64,000 nucleotides of DNA, taken from positions 372,001-436,000 of the forward strand of contig NZ_CAJNBJ010000017.1 of assembly GCF_905220995.1 (NCBI RefSeq), written 5' to 3'. Both the position numbers and the translations under genes were made by a program. Shown here one piece after another: positions 40,860 through 49,809 of the stretch. Position 1 is the stretch's first letter, and every line of letters starts with the position of its first letter. The stretch is from Nitrospira defluvii. Lineage in GTDB: Bacteria; Nitrospirota; Nitrospiria; Nitrospirales; Nitrospiraceae. Under the pieces are notes generated by a model that had not been told where the DNA came from, did no database searches, and saw only the letters and a program-made list of their open reading frames with translations.

Positions 40860-43800
40860 ATGACCGATCACACGACGTCTCGCGCCCCCAATCGTCTCAT
40901 TCACGAAACCAGTCCCTATCTCCTCCAGCATGCGTACAACCCGGTGGAGTGGTATCCCTGGGGACCGGAGGCCCTGGCGCAGGCGGCGACACTCAACCGG
41001 CCCATCCTCCTCTCCATCGGCTACTCCTCCTGCCACTGGTGCCATGTCATGGAGCGGGAATCGTTTGAGAACGAGGCGACGGCGGCGCTCATGAACCGTC
41101 ATTTCGTCTGCATCAAGGTCGACCGTGAGGAACGGCCGGACCTGGACGAAATCTACATGCAGGCGACGCTGGCGTTGAACCGGAATCAGGGCGGATGGCC
41201 CATGACCGTGTTCCTGACGCCCGATCAAACCCCCTTTTTCGCAGGCACCTACTTTCCTCCGTCGGACCGGTATGGCCGACCGGGGTTCCCGACCCTCCTG
41301 AAGAAACTCGCCGAATACTGGGAGAAGGATCGCGACGGTGTGGTGGCACAGGCCGCGAATCTGACCGCGCGGTTGCGGGACGGCATCACGGCGCCCTCCC
41401 CGACGACGGTCGGCGAAGCCGAGCTCGATCTTGCCGTGACTCAGTTTGCCGAAGATTTTGATGCCACACTCGGCGGCTTCGGCGGCGCACCGAAATTTCC
41501 GCCGGCGACGGGCCTCTCGCTGCTGCTCCGTTGTTATCACCGCACGAAAGATCCTCATACGCTCACCATGGTGCGGACCACGCTCGACGCGATGGCGGCC
41601 GGCGGGATTTACGATCACATCGGCGGCGGCTTTGCCCGGTATTCCACCGATGACCGTTGGCTGGTGCCGCATTTCGAAAAGATGCTCTACGACAACGCGC
41701 TGCTGGCGCATGTCTATGTCGAGGCCTACCAGGTCACGGGACACGAGCACTATCGCCGGGTGGCCTGCGAGACGCTCGACTACATTCTCAAGGAAATGAC
41801 CTCGTCCGAAGGGGGCTTCTATTCCGCCACCGACGCCGATTCCGAAGGGGTCGAAGGAAAGTTTTTCGTGTGGACGCCGGACGACGTGCGAGCCGTCCTC
41901 CAGGACGACGAGGCGGCGCGCCGGGTCTGCGCTTACTATGACGTCTCCGCTGCCGGCAATTGGGAACACACGAATGTGCTCCATACCGCACACAGCCTGG
42001 AGACGGTCGCGAAGGACCTGGGATTGTCCGCTGATGAACTGCGGCAGACGATCGAGCAGGCCAAACCGAAACTCTATGCCGCGCGCGGGCGCCGCACCCC
42101 TCCCGGGCTCGATGACAAGGTCATCACGGCCTGGAACGGCATGATGATCAGGGCCATGGCGGAAGCAGGCCGAGTATTCGACGTGGCACGATATCGCGAG
42201 GCGGCGCAACGGGCCTGCGATTTCTTGTTGACCAGGCTCTCCAAGCCGGACGGCCGACTCCTGCGGACCTACCGCGCGGGCACCGCCCACCTGGACGCCT
42301 ACCTCGAAGACTACGCCTATTTTGCCGAAGGCCTGATCGAGACCTACGAAGCAGGCGGCCAGGAGCGGTACCTGCTTGCGGCGGTCCGCCTGGCCGAGTA
42401 CATCCTCGCCGACTTCGCCGACGAGCAACAGGGAGGTTTCTTCACCACGGCAATCGGGCATGAAGCGTTGATTCTGCGCAGCCGTGAAGGACCGGATGGC
42501 GCCACCCCGAGCGGGAATGCCGTCGCCGCCTCCGTGCTGGCGCGCCTGTCCTTTCATTTCGCGCGGGAGGACTTTCGTCAAGCTGCCGCAGCCGCCGTTC
42601 GGGCCTACGGCCGACAGATCGCGCGGTATCCCCGAGCGTTCGCCAAAAGCCTGATCGTCGTGGATTTACTCACCAACGGCCCCGCGGAGATCGCCGTCGT
42701 GGGGGCGGCCGATGCGGCGGGCACCCAGGTCTTGCGCGCCGCCGTGAATCGGATCTACGTCCCCAATCGTGTGCTGGCCCATCAGGTCATCCCGGATGCT
42801 CCGGCCGCGCATCCCTTGCTGCAGGGCAAAACCCTGGTCGACGGTCAGCCGGCATTGTATGTCTGCCGGAACTTCTCCTGCCGTCGGCCGATCACCGATC
42901 CGGCGGAACTTCCTGCGTTGCTCGATCCTCAGCAACAAGTCGCTGCGGCGACCTCAGCCCAGAAGGTCTTGAGTGGTTCGTTGCAACCAGGACATGCCAC
43001 GGCCCAGGGCACCGCAACCTATGCCGCGCGACACATCCATGCGGCATCCGGCCCCGGCTCCTTGGCCCATGGATTCGGCCCGTTCGGTGCGACGGGCCTG
43101 ACGGTCAGCCGGCTGGGGTTCGGCACCTATCGTGTGGGCCTGCGCGAAGCGGAACAGCGTGAAGCGCTGATCAAGGCGATTCGTTCTGGCTGCAATCTGA
43201 TCGACACGTCCACGAACTACATGGATGGAGAGAGTGAGCAACTGGTCGGATCGGTCTTGCAGGGGTTGATCCGCGCCGGAGACCTCGCCCGGGAAGCAGT
43301 GGTTGTGGTGTCGAAGATCGGCTACGTCCAGGGGCAGAATCTGACGCAGGCGCAGGCGCGGGAGAAATCCGGAAAGCCCTATCCCGAGATGGTGAAATAC
43401 GGCGACGACATCTGGCATTGCATCCATCCGGACTTTCTTGCCGATCAACTGACATTGTCGCTGGATCGGTTGGGGCTGGCCACGCTGGATGTCTGCCTGC
43501 TGCACAATCCGGAATACTTTCTCTCCCATGCCGCAAAGCTCGGCGGGAATGAATCGCGTCCGCTGCCTGAACTCCGTGTCGAATTCTATCGGCGGTTGCA
43601 GCGGGCGTTCGAGTATCTCGAAGGGCAAGTCCAAGCCGGTCGCCTGCGTGGCTACGGCGTCTCCTCGAATACCTCCACCGCGGGAGCGGACGAGCCAGGC
43701 GCGACATCGCTGTCCCGCATGATCGATGCGGCGACCCTGGCTGCACACAAGGCCGGCATCTCGTCGCATCATTTCACCGTCCTGCAGTGTCCGATGAATC

Positions 43801-44552
43801 TCTACGAATCCGGCGCGGCGCTGGTCGCCAACACCGGCCCCGGCAACGGCAGAACATTGCTGGAGGAAGCGATGCGGGCAGGCATTGCCGTCTTGGTGAA
43901 TCGCCCCTTGAACGCGATGCCGGCTCAGCGCGGCGGAGTCGTCCGGTTGGCCGATGTGTCGGTGCCGGCAGTAGAAGCAACCTTCGACGAACAGCGCCAG
44001 AAAGTTGCGACGCTTGAAGAGGAGTATCGTACGCGTCTCGCGCCGGCGGTGGCGCACAGTGGACAGGGCATGGTACCGAGTGACTTCTTTCGATGGGCCG
44101 ATGAACTGAACCGGATCCGGACGCAGATCCAGGGACTGGAGCATTGGGAACAGATCGAACAGCACATGATCGCGCCGCACGTGAACCAAGTGCTGCGGGC
44201 GCTGGCGGAGGCGTTCACCGGCACCGTGGCGGAGCAATGGGAATCCTGGCGGGATCGCTATGTGCCCGAACTGCTCGCGCTCTTGAGAAGTCTGCAACGG
44301 GAAGCGGCGGAGCGCAGCCGTCTGCGCACCGAGGACTTGCATCGCACCCTCAATCCCCTGCTTCCGGAGGCGCGGCGCGCGGCGACCTTGTCGCAAAAAT
44401 GCTTGTGGGTGCTACGCAGTACTGCCGGTGTGACCTCGGTGCTTGTCGGCATGCGTTCACCGGCCTACGTAGACGATGCCCTCCAGATGCTGCGATGGGA
44501 CGCCTTGTCGCATCCGCAGCCTGTGTATGAGACCTGCGCCGGAAAGAAGTAA
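40860..44552 (+). CDS. Fusion of DUF255/YyaL thioredoxin-like protein and aldo-keto reductase
   Basis: The 1230-residue protein is two complete modules. Residues 8-690 are a DUF255 (SSP411/YyaL) protein: a thioredoxin-like domain with the CHWCH motif in [17 protein letters not shown] near 58, then an (alpha/alpha)6 barrel like N-acylglucosamine epimerases ([32 protein letters not shown]). Residues about 755-1225 are an aldo-keto reductase with the catalytic set Asp and Tyr in [14 protein letters not shown], Lys in VVVSKIGYV and His in [11 protein letters not shown] linker near 720-750 is Ala/His-rich. Start ATG 40860; no signal peptide, so cytoplasmic. Substrate unknown. Confidence 0.88.
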   Translation: MTDHTTSRAPNRLIHETSPYLLQHAYNPVEWYPWGPEALAQAATLNRPILLSIGYSSCHWCHVMERESFENEATAALMNRHFVCIKVDREERPDLDEIYMQATLALNRNQGGWPMTVFLTPDQTPFFAGTYFPPSDRYGRPGFPTLLKKLAEYWEKDRDGVVAQAANLTARLRDGITAPSPTTVGEAELDLAVTQFAEDFDATLGGFGGAPKFPPATGLSLLLRCYHRTKDPHTLTMVRTTLDAMAAGGIYDHIGGGFARYSTDDRWLVPHFEKMLYDNALLAHVYVEAYQVTGHEHYRRVACETLDYILKEMTSSEGGFYSATDADSEGVEGKFFVWTPDDVRAVLQDDEAARRVCAYYDVSAAGNWEHTNVLHTAHSLETVAKDLGLSADELRQTIEQAKPKLYAARGRRTPPGLDDKVITAWNGMMIRAMAEAGRVFDVARYREAAQRACDFLLTRLSKPDGRLLRTYRAGTAHLDAYLEDYAYFAEGLIETYEAGGQERYLLAAVRLAEYILADFADEQQGGFFTTAIGHEALILRSREGPDGATPSGNAVAASVLARLSFHFAREDFRQAAAAAVRAYGRQIARYPRAFAKSLIVVDLLTNGPAEIAVVGAADAAGTQVLRAAVNRIYVPNRVLAHQVIPDAPAAHPLLQGKTLVDGQPALYVCRNFSCRRPITDPAELPALLDPQQQVAAATSAQKVLSGSLQPGHATAQGTATYAARHIHAASGPGSLAHGFGPFGATGLTVSRLGFGTYRVGLREAEQREALIKAIRSGCNLIDTSTNYMDGESEQLVGSVLQGLIRAGDLAREAVVVVSKIGYVQGQNLTQAQAREKSGKPYPEMVKYGDDIWHCIHPDFLADQLTLSLDRLGLATLDVCLLHNPEYFLSHAAKLGGNESRPLPELRVEFYRRLQRAFEYLEGQVQAGRLRGYGVSSNTSTAGADEPGATSLSRMIDAATLAAHKAGISSHHFTVLQCPMNLYESGAALVANTGPGNGRTLLEEAMRAGIAVLVNRPLNAMPAQRGGVVRLADVSVPAVEATFDEQRQKVATLEEEYRTRLAPAVAHSGQGMVPSDFFRWADELNRIRTQIQGLEHWEQIEQHMIAPHVNQVLRALAEAFTGTVAEQWESWRDRYVPELLALLRSLQREAAERSRLRTEDLHRTLNPLLPEARRAATLSQKCLWVLRSTAGVTSVLVGMRSPAYVDDALQMLRWDALSHPQPVYETCAGKK

Positions 44553-44553
44553 C

Positions 44554-44582
44554 TTGCCTCGTTTGCGCGATTTGATTATTCT
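44554..44582 (+). promoter_or_regulatory. Probable promoter of pal
   Basis: TTGCCT (44554-44559), a 17-nt spacer and TATTCT (44577-44582), with the pal ATG 45 nt further on. Confidence 0.55.
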
Positions 44583-44627
44583 GTGCCTCATTCAATCCAC
44601 GAACTCACTTCTGCGCCGGAGGTTTCC

Positions 44628-45203
44628 ATGAAATGTTTGCGCCCGTTTGCCCTGCTCGGACTCTGTGCCGTCGCCTCCCTCCTCTTCCTTGACGGCTGCG
44701 CGAGCAAAGCGGGAACCAGCGGAGGAAAGACGGTGACGCCGTCCAAACCGCGTGTCGAGGAACAGGTGGCCGCCGCACCGGTCCAAGAAATTCCGCCCCC
44801 ACCGGAGCCGACGCCCGTTCCCTTGCGATCGGTGGAGATGGCCGCACGCAACGCGACCGGGGAGCAGAATATTCCCTTTCCGGATGTGCTGTTCGATTTC
44901 GATCAATACGTCTTACGCGACGATGCCCTCACTGCGGTGGAGGACAATGCCAAACGGTTGAGAGACAATCATGTCACCAAGGTGCTCCTGGAAGGCCGGT
45001 GCGATGAAATCGGCACCTCGGAATACAATTTGGTGTTGGGTGAACGGCGCGCCCTCTCGGTCAAGCGGTACCTCGAATCGTTGGGCATGAGCCAACTCCA
45101 AGTCGATGTCACGAGCTACGGCAAGGATCGTCCTTTGTGTTTGCAGCACAACCCGGTGTGCTGGCAGAAAAATCGCAGCGTCCACTTCGTCGTGAAAGAG
45201 TAG
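44628..45203 (+). CDS. pal: Peptidoglycan-associated lipoprotein (OmpA-like)
   Basis: The 191-residue lipoprotein has a signal peptide with lipobox FLDGCASK (Cys near 24), a Pro/Val-rich linker (about 35-75), and an OmpA/Pal domain with VLFDFDQYVLRDDALTAVED and the peptidoglycan-binding core VLLEGRCDEIGTSEYNLVLG then GERRALSVKRYLESLG. Pal ties the outer membrane to peptidoglycan in the Tol-Pal system; tol genes are not in the window. Start ATG 44628 has GGAGG 5 nt upstream. The conserved Cys in GRCDE and later CWQKNR may pair. Confidence 0.92.
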   Translation: MKCLRPFALLGLCAVASLLFLDGCASKAGTSGGKTVTPSKPRVEEQVAAAPVQEIPPPPEPTPVPLRSVEMAARNATGEQNIPFPDVLFDFDQYVLRDDALTAVEDNAKRLRDNHVTKVLLEGRCDEIGTSEYNLVLGERRALSVKRYLESLGMSQLQVDVTSYGKDRPLCLQHNPVCWQKNRSVHFVVKE

Positions 45204-45412
45204 CCCCTCGTCCGGACGTCGTTCGTCCATGGCGGCATGCGCCGATCCGGTCATGCCGCCGGTTCGCTGCTCCTCCCTTTGCCTACGTAACACACAATTT
45301 ACCATCGTCTAATCGTCCGGGAACACGGCGCGCGTATCGTACTGCGTCAACCATCGGTTCTGGATGCGGAGGCATCAGACCGGGTGGGAAACACATCACG
45401 GAGGTTATGCAT

Positions 45413-45796
45413 ATGGTCACAGTCAGTCAATTGATGACGAAACAGCTGGTGACGGTCCCGGTCGGAACGTCAGCGGCGGACGCCGCCCGAGTTATGAACG
45501 AGCGCCATGTCGGCAGCGTGTTTATCGAGCAGGACGACCGCGTGGTCGGCATTGTGACGGAGTCCGACATCGTCCGGAAAGTCGTCGGAGAGAACAAGCC
45601 GGTGCATTACGTGCCGGTGGAATCGATCATGAGCACCCCTGTCATCAGCCTGGACGAGCGCCGGTCGATCACGGAAGCGGCCGACCTCATGCAACATCAC
45701 CATACCCGTCATCTGGGTGTGTTGAAGAGCGGCGCGATCGTCGGCGTGCTCTCGGTGCGCGATCTGCTCCAGCCGGTGTCGGTGGACGAGTTCTAA
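45413..45796 (+). CDS. Tandem CBS-domain protein
   Basis: The 127-residue protein consists of two CBS motifs: QLMTKQLVTVPVGTSAADAA to VGIVTESDIVRKVV, and SIMSTPVISLDERRSITEAA to VGVLSVRDLLQPV. Such stand-alone pairs bind adenosine nucleotides and sense energy state or redox. Start ATG 45413 has GGAGG 8 nt upstream; ATG 45407 is also in frame but too close. No effector domain is fused and no adjacent gene on the same strand shares the unit; the partner is unknown. Confidence 0.9.
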   Translation: MVTVSQLMTKQLVTVPVGTSAADAARVMNERHVGSVFIEQDDRVVGIVTESDIVRKVVGENKPVHYVPVESIMSTPVISLDERRSITEAADLMQHHHTRHLGVLKSGAIVGVLSVRDLLQPVSVDEF

Positions 45797-46026
45797 CTCG
45801 CCACCCCATCGGGGCCTCGTCATCGGCGTCTGGCCGAGTCCCAGCCGGATAGATTCTTCCCTGTACAATCCCCTCCCCCGGGTTCTCCCCTGCCTTGGCG
45901 GCATACTCCCCGCCGTTCTTTCCGTTCGGGTACAGCCTACGGGCGCCTTGTACGCTCCCCGCGTGGTGAATCGACGGCGACCCGCAGGCTCGGCGGTATG
46001 GCGACATGGCGGTGGAACGGCGAAAG

Positions 46027-46716
46027 TTAGGAAGCTTGCAGTTTGTATCCGATGCCGCGGATCGTGACGACGAATCTTGGCTTGGAAGGATCCGCCTCGA
46101 TTTTCTGACGCAGCGAGTGAATGTGGACATCCAGCGCATGTTCTTCGAGCGCGTAATCTTCTCCCCAGACGCGATTCAACAATTCCTGCCGGGACAGCAC
46201 AACGCCAGGCGAGAGCAGAAACTGATGGAGGATGCGAAACTCTTTCGGCGTGAGCTCGACAAGTGTTCCTCCGACCGTTACCTCATGGCGCGCGGTATCC
46301 ATCGCGAGGCCTTGGGCGCGAAGCACAGACGGAGCGGCCGCCGGCATCTGCTGTCGACGCAGAATCGCCCGGATATGGGCCAGTAGTTCGCGGGAGTGTG
46401 GAGAACAGAACACGAGGTCGAATCCGGCCTCCAACTCGGTAAGGCATTCATCTTGGCCGCAGGACTTGTCGAACGGTTGGAGTACGATAATGGGAATCGC
46501 AGCGGGAAATTGATCTCGACGGCCGCCCTCCTTCACGAGCAGCTGTCGATCCAGGAGAATCAGCACCGGAGGTCTCGCCCGAATCTCGCTGAGCGCGGAG
46601 GCGACGGTCGTCACCACGCAGGTACGATAGCCGTTCATCTCGAGCAATTTCCCCAGTAAACCGGTCGCCGTGTGGTCGGCGCTCACCAACAGCAACATTT
46701 TCTCCATGTCGCTCAT
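46027..46716 (-). CDS. OmpR/PhoB-family regulator with degenerate receiver domain
   Basis: A 229-residue protein with an N-terminal receiver-like domain (5-120) and a C-terminal winged-helix DNA-binding domain (about 132-228) that ends FVVTIRGIGYKLQ, typical of PhoB/OmpR. In the receiver, the acidic pair after strand 1 is lost (LLLVSADHT against the usual VVDDE), the Thr/Ser is lost (IIVLQPF) and the Lys is lost (LVFCSPHS against VTKPFS), but the acceptor Asp (LILLDRQLL) remains. Phosphorylation is therefore doubtful. It is divergent from the porin gene and next to a Pho-like box, so it may control it. Confidence 0.88.
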   Translation of the reverse strand: MSDMEKMLLLVSADHTATGLLGKLLEMNGYRTCVVTTVASALSEIRARPPVLILLDRQLLVKEGGRRDQFPAAIPIIVLQPFDKSCGQDECLTELEAGFDLVFCSPHSRELLAHIRAILRRQQMPAAAPSVLRAQGLAMDTARHEVTVGGTLVELTPKEFRILHQFLLSPGVVLSRQELLNRVWGEDYALEEHALDVHIHSLRQKIEADPSKPRFVVTIRGIGYKLQAS

Positions 46717-46830
46717 GCGTCTGAATCCTCCTGTGTCCGGATCGGACTATGGCGGCAAAAGATTGTTCGACGGTAATCGACATGTTACGTGAGGGTAAAT
46801 TCTCAGACGGTCTTACTCTCTCCGGCGGCT

Positions 46831-46870
46831 GTTTACACAGTCTTAACCAGGCGGTGACGGTGCCGTCACG
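46831..46870 (+). promoter_or_regulatory. Putative Pho box upstream of the porin
   Basis: Four heptamers start exactly 11 nt apart: GTTTACA (46831), CTTAACC (46842), GGTGACG (46853) and CGTCACG (46864), all fitting N-N-T-N-A-C-N. A -10-like GATAGT follows at 46880. An 11-bp direct-repeat register is what PhoB/PhoP-type regulators bind. The porin start is at 46977. Confidence 0.55.
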
Positions 46871-46976
46871 AAGCGCACCGATAGTGCGCCCGTGAAATCA
46901 TCCGGTTTTATCATCTGTACTGTGGGCCGCGATCATGGGCCGATCGGTACAAGCATCACACTATGAGGAGGCTTGA

Positions 46977-48488
46977 ATGAAGTACGGGGGGATGTGTGTA
47001 TTACAACGGGCTGCGGCGACGCTCGGTATTGCCGGCGCGCTCCTGTTCTTGCCGCTGCAGGCATCGGCAGGCGCAAACGATACCACGCCGGTGGTAGTCG
47101 CGCAGGGGCCTGTTCAATCCAGCCAGGGCCTCTCCGCCATGGAGACGGTCCCACAGGCGATACCCACTGCGAACAGTACCGACCGAGAAACATCGGGTCA
47201 GCGCCTGTCGATCGAGAGCACCTCGCTCGAAAGTCTGTTGCTCGAGAAAGGCGTGATCACGCAGGAAGACTGGATCCGTCTCAAGGCCGAGGAAGAACGC
47301 CGCGTGTTCGAACAGTCATCGGAATTACAGATGTCCGGCAATCCACGCTGGTATGAACGGATCCGCATGACCGGGTACATCCAATATAAGTACAACATGG
47401 CGGCCACGAATCGCCTGTTCGACAATCCTTTGGGCGACAGCTTCGGCGACCAGCAGGGCAATGAATTTTACATCCGCCGGATGCGGTTGGTGTTCCAGGG
47501 GCAAGTGTCGGAACGGGTGGCCTTCTTCATGCAATTCGCGCTCGAAGGTGGGCAACAGACGCCGGCAAACAATGAAATGATCGATGCCATGGTGGATTAC
47601 TACCTCACCAAGGACAAGGTGCACCGCTTCCGTTTCGGTCTACAACGCGTTCCCAACGCGTTCGATACGTATCGGTCGAGCACAAACCGGCAGGAAATGG
47701 ACCGGCACGAATCCATCCAGAGCGGCGCGCCGGGTGAACGCGATCTGGGCGTAGCCTACTACTGGAGTCCGAAGGTCGCACAGGAGCGGTTCACTCAACT
47801 GGCCGCGTATCACAACGGGCCCGGCGACTACGGTGTCTTCGGAGTCATGGTCTACAACGGACAAGGCAGGAGCCGGTTGGAGTTGAACAAGGATAAACAT
47901 ATCGGCGCCAAACTCTCCTATCCCTTCCAATTCCGAAACGGTCGACTGCTCGAAGCCGGTGTGCTCGGCTACCATGGCGTGTTTTCCGTGCAGGGAGCCA
48001 GCGCGCCGACGGGTACCGGGGCTGCGAAGTGTATCAGCCCATTAACCTCGGAGAGTGGCTGCGATATCAAGGATCAGCGAATCACGGCCTATGTCTGGAC
48101 CCCTCCGCAACCTTGGGGTATCTTGGCCGAGTTCACCGTGGGGCGTGGACCGAAACGGAATGCGCAGACCAACTTCATCGAAGAGAGCAACGTCGTCGGC
48201 GGATATGTGCAAGGGTACTATACTTGGCGTTACTCGGATGTCGGCATGTTGACGCCGTATGTGCGTTACGGCGAATACTATGGCGGCTTCAAATCGATCA
48301 ACGGGGCGCCGGACGGCCAATCCCGCACCTGGAATATCGGTCTGGTGTGGGAGCCGGATACGCATTTCAGAGTGGTGGCGGAGTGGATGTCCAAGGACGG
48401 TTTGAACAGCACGCTGGTTGCGAACCGTGCCCAAAACGACTTCGATGCCTCGCAGATGCGATTCATGACGCAATGGTTCTGGAACTGA
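46977..48488 (+). CDS. Phosphate-selective porin (OprO/OprP family)
   Basis: The 503-residue outer-membrane protein has a signal peptide at about 1-32 (LLFLPLQASAGA). A short helical segment SLESLLLEKGVITQEDWIRL (about 82-101) precedes the barrel, as in OprO/P porins. The beta strands include MTGYIQYKYNMA, FYIRRMRLVFQGQVSERVAF, FRFGLQRVPNAFDTYR and a terminal aromatic residue region MRFMTQWFWN, as outer-membrane proteins usually have. GAGGAGG precedes the ATG. Substrate is not proven, but the pst genes and Pho-like box support phosphate or polyphosphate uptake. Confidence 0.85.
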   Translation: MKYGGMCVLQRAAATLGIAGALLFLPLQASAGANDTTPVVVAQGPVQSSQGLSAMETVPQAIPTANSTDRETSGQRLSIESTSLESLLLEKGVITQEDWIRLKAEEERRVFEQSSELQMSGNPRWYERIRMTGYIQYKYNMAATNRLFDNPLGDSFGDQQGNEFYIRRMRLVFQGQVSERVAFFMQFALEGGQQTPANNEMIDAMVDYYLTKDKVHRFRFGLQRVPNAFDTYRSSTNRQEMDRHESIQSGAPGERDLGVAYYWSPKVAQERFTQLAAYHNGPGDYGVFGVMVYNGQGRSRLELNKDKHIGAKLSYPFQFRNGRLLEAGVLGYHGVFSVQGASAPTGTGAAKCISPLTSESGCDIKDQRITAYVWTPPQPWGILAEFTVGRGPKRNAQTNFIEESNVVGGYVQGYYTWRYSDVGMLTPYVRYGEYYGGFKSINGAPDGQSRTWNIGLVWEPDTHFRVVAEWMSKDGLNSTLVANRAQNDFDASQMRFMTQWFWN

Positions 48489-48504
48489 CGACAGTCTAGT
48501 CTGT

Positions 48505-48545
48505 GGCGGGCGTCCGGAATGAATCTCCAGGACGCCCGCCTTCCT
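48505..48545 (+). terminator. Probable terminator of the porin gene
   Basis: GGCGGGCGTCC (48505-48515) pairs with GGACGCCCGCC (48530-48540), an 11-bp stem with 14-nt loop, 16 nt past the stop, followed by TTCCT. The T-run is weak, so termination may be partial. Confidence 0.65.
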
Positions 48546-48563
48546 GCTCGCCCGGCCCGCCAG

Positions 48564-48665
48564 CAGGATACGGAAAAAGCCCGCCGGCGGCGTTCTCGAC
48601 ATCCGTGAATCGTGAAGCGTATCTCGTGAGGATCCTCACCCGTGCTGTCACGCGAGATGAACGAC
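48564..48665. repeat. Intergenic element, second subfamily (copy 1)
   Basis: It starts CAGGATACGGAAAAAGC, then GGCGGCGTTCTC and ACATCCGTGAATCGTGAA, and closes with a short palindrome GTGAGGATCCTCAC. It shares head, GGCGTTCTC core and CATCCGTGAATCGTGAA with 55331-55440. The rest of the 463-nt gap 48489-48951 is the terminator and a possible gene remnant. Confidence 0.6.
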
Positions 48666-48712
48666 GTTTCACGGACGACGGGTGATGAGGGGAGCCGACT
48701 AGCCTGCGACCG

Positions 48713-48850
48713 TTGTCTTCACATCAAGTTCGTCCCCGTTCTTCACGAACATATCCCCTACAGACACCGGCAGGCCGGCTGACGAGCTCGGCTCGCGTGG
48801 TCTCACCAGCCGCCTGGTGCAGGCCTCGGCCTCTCGGAGGACCGCCGGCC
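48713..48850 (-). pseudogene. Possible remnant of a paralogue of the neighbouring lipoprotein gene
   Basis: On the minus strand, one frame reads AGLPVSVGDMFVKNGDELDV, closely resembling GLAVTSGGMFVQDGYLTVI of the lipoprotein at 48952-49647; another frame just upstream reads RAELVS against DELVTF of the lipoprotein. The two parts are in different frames, so it would be a decayed partial copy. The alignment is by eye and short. Confidence 0.3.
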
Positions 48851-48951
48851 CGTGACGAGAGGCGATGCCATTCGTCACAGGATGTGGGCCGCCGACCGAG
48901 AAGACAGTACGTCTTGTCGGCTGGCGGCACGATCCTAAGATAGGAAAGGAA

Positions 48952-49647
48952 TTACGGCGCCGGATGGACGGCCGAGGATCTAGGCTCGGCGGACAGCCGC
49001 CGAAGGTCGATGGCGAGAATGCGGCCTTCGTCGATATAGGGCCAAGCGGGTCGTTTGTCGGGCGCGGCCAGCGCCGAAGGCTGCGCGAATTCAAGTCGAA
49101 AACTCGTGCGCGCAATCGGAACGAGCGGACTGTCGATCGGATCAAAATCCGTTACCATGTTTTGGTTCATGCCATCGGTCGGGAGCGTCCGATCGTTGGC
49201 GAGGATCACCGTCAGATACCCGTCCTGGACGAACATCCCGCCGGACGTGACGGCCAGTCCGGTGTTGTTGTCGGAGAAACGACGGTAAAACGTCACCAGT
49301 TCGTCGGGTTTGGCTTCAGTCAGCGCCCGGCTGAGTCTCGGAGCCAAGGCCTGGATTTCAGTGGATGCAAAGGCGGGCTTGGGGCTAGCCTGTCCCGAGA
49401 TCAAGGACCCGATGAAGCCGGATCGCGGAAAGACACGCAGGCCGCCCAGCACCTTCGCCATCTGTTCCGGGGAGATGTCGGCGGGGTGCTGATGGCTGGA
49501 TTGCGCATGGTCATCCACGTACAGCCGGATCGCGGTGATGGGATCTTGGTACGAGGTGCGTGGCGGCGGCGGGGTGCTGCAGCCGAAGTGCGCCGCGGCG
49601 GCAAGGAGCAAGGGGAGGATGACTGTTCGACGCAACATGGGATCCAT
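48952..49647 (-). CDS. Predicted lipoprotein of unknown function, 231 aa
   Basis: The N-terminus MDPMLRRTVILPLLLAAAAH is a lipoprotein signal with lipobox AHFGC (Cys near 24), then a Pro run (STPPPPRTS). The rest is a soluble alpha/beta domain with ITAIRLYVDDHAQS, ALTEAKPDELVTFYRRFSD, SGGMFVQDGYLTVILAND and EEGRILAIDLRRLSA-like end. Start ATG 49647 has GGAGAACAGGA upstream; a longer frame from 49725 adds 26 unlikely residues. It lies between the porin and pstS1, on the pstS1 strand but after a strong terminator. Outer-membrane anchored; function unknown. Confidence 0.78.
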   Translation of the reverse strand: MDPMLRRTVILPLLLAAAAHFGCSTPPPPRTSYQDPITAIRLYVDDHAQSSHQHPADISPEQMAKVLGGLRVFPRSGFIGSLISGQASPKPAFASTEIQALAPRLSRALTEAKPDELVTFYRRFSDNNTGLAVTSGGMFVQDGYLTVILANDRTLPTDGMNQNMVTDFDPIDSPLVPIARTSFRLEFAQPSALAAPDKRPAWPYIDEGRILAIDLRRLSAEPRSSAVHPAP

Positions 49648-49727
49648 TCCTGTTCTCCAGTCTCTGGTTCGTGGGAACGCATGATCGGTGGTCATGAACA
49701 TCGGGGGCCGAATCGCGCGCATCATAC

Positions 49728-49771
49728 CAAAAAAAACAGAAAAGGGAGCGCCTTTTGCACCAGGCGCTCCC
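49728..49771 (-). terminator. Rho-independent terminator of pstS1
   Basis: On the minus strand, GGGAGCGCC (49771-49763) pairs with GGCGCTCCC (49752-49744), followed by TTTTCTG and eight T (49736-49729). It lies 39 nt past the pstS1 stop. Confidence 0.92.
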
Positions 49772-49809
49772 TGTCCGTTCCCTCGTCGCAGATGCGATGG
49801 AAAAGGAGG

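Noticed and set aside
41025-41060. CHWCH in the fusion protein as a heme c attachment site
   Set aside because: The motif is the conserved thioredoxin-like active site of the DUF255 family, and the protein has no signal peptide for cytochrome c maturation.
40820-42581. 586-codon open frame antisense to the DUF255-AKR fusion
   Set aside because: It mirrors a gene with clear motifs, has Arg/Gly/His-rich non-globular sequence and no recognisable domain.
48699-49145. 148-codon minus-strand frame overlapping the lipoprotein end
   Set aside because: Mostly antisense-like Arg/Pro-rich sequence; only its last 25 residues resemble anything, and this is reported as a possible remnant instead.
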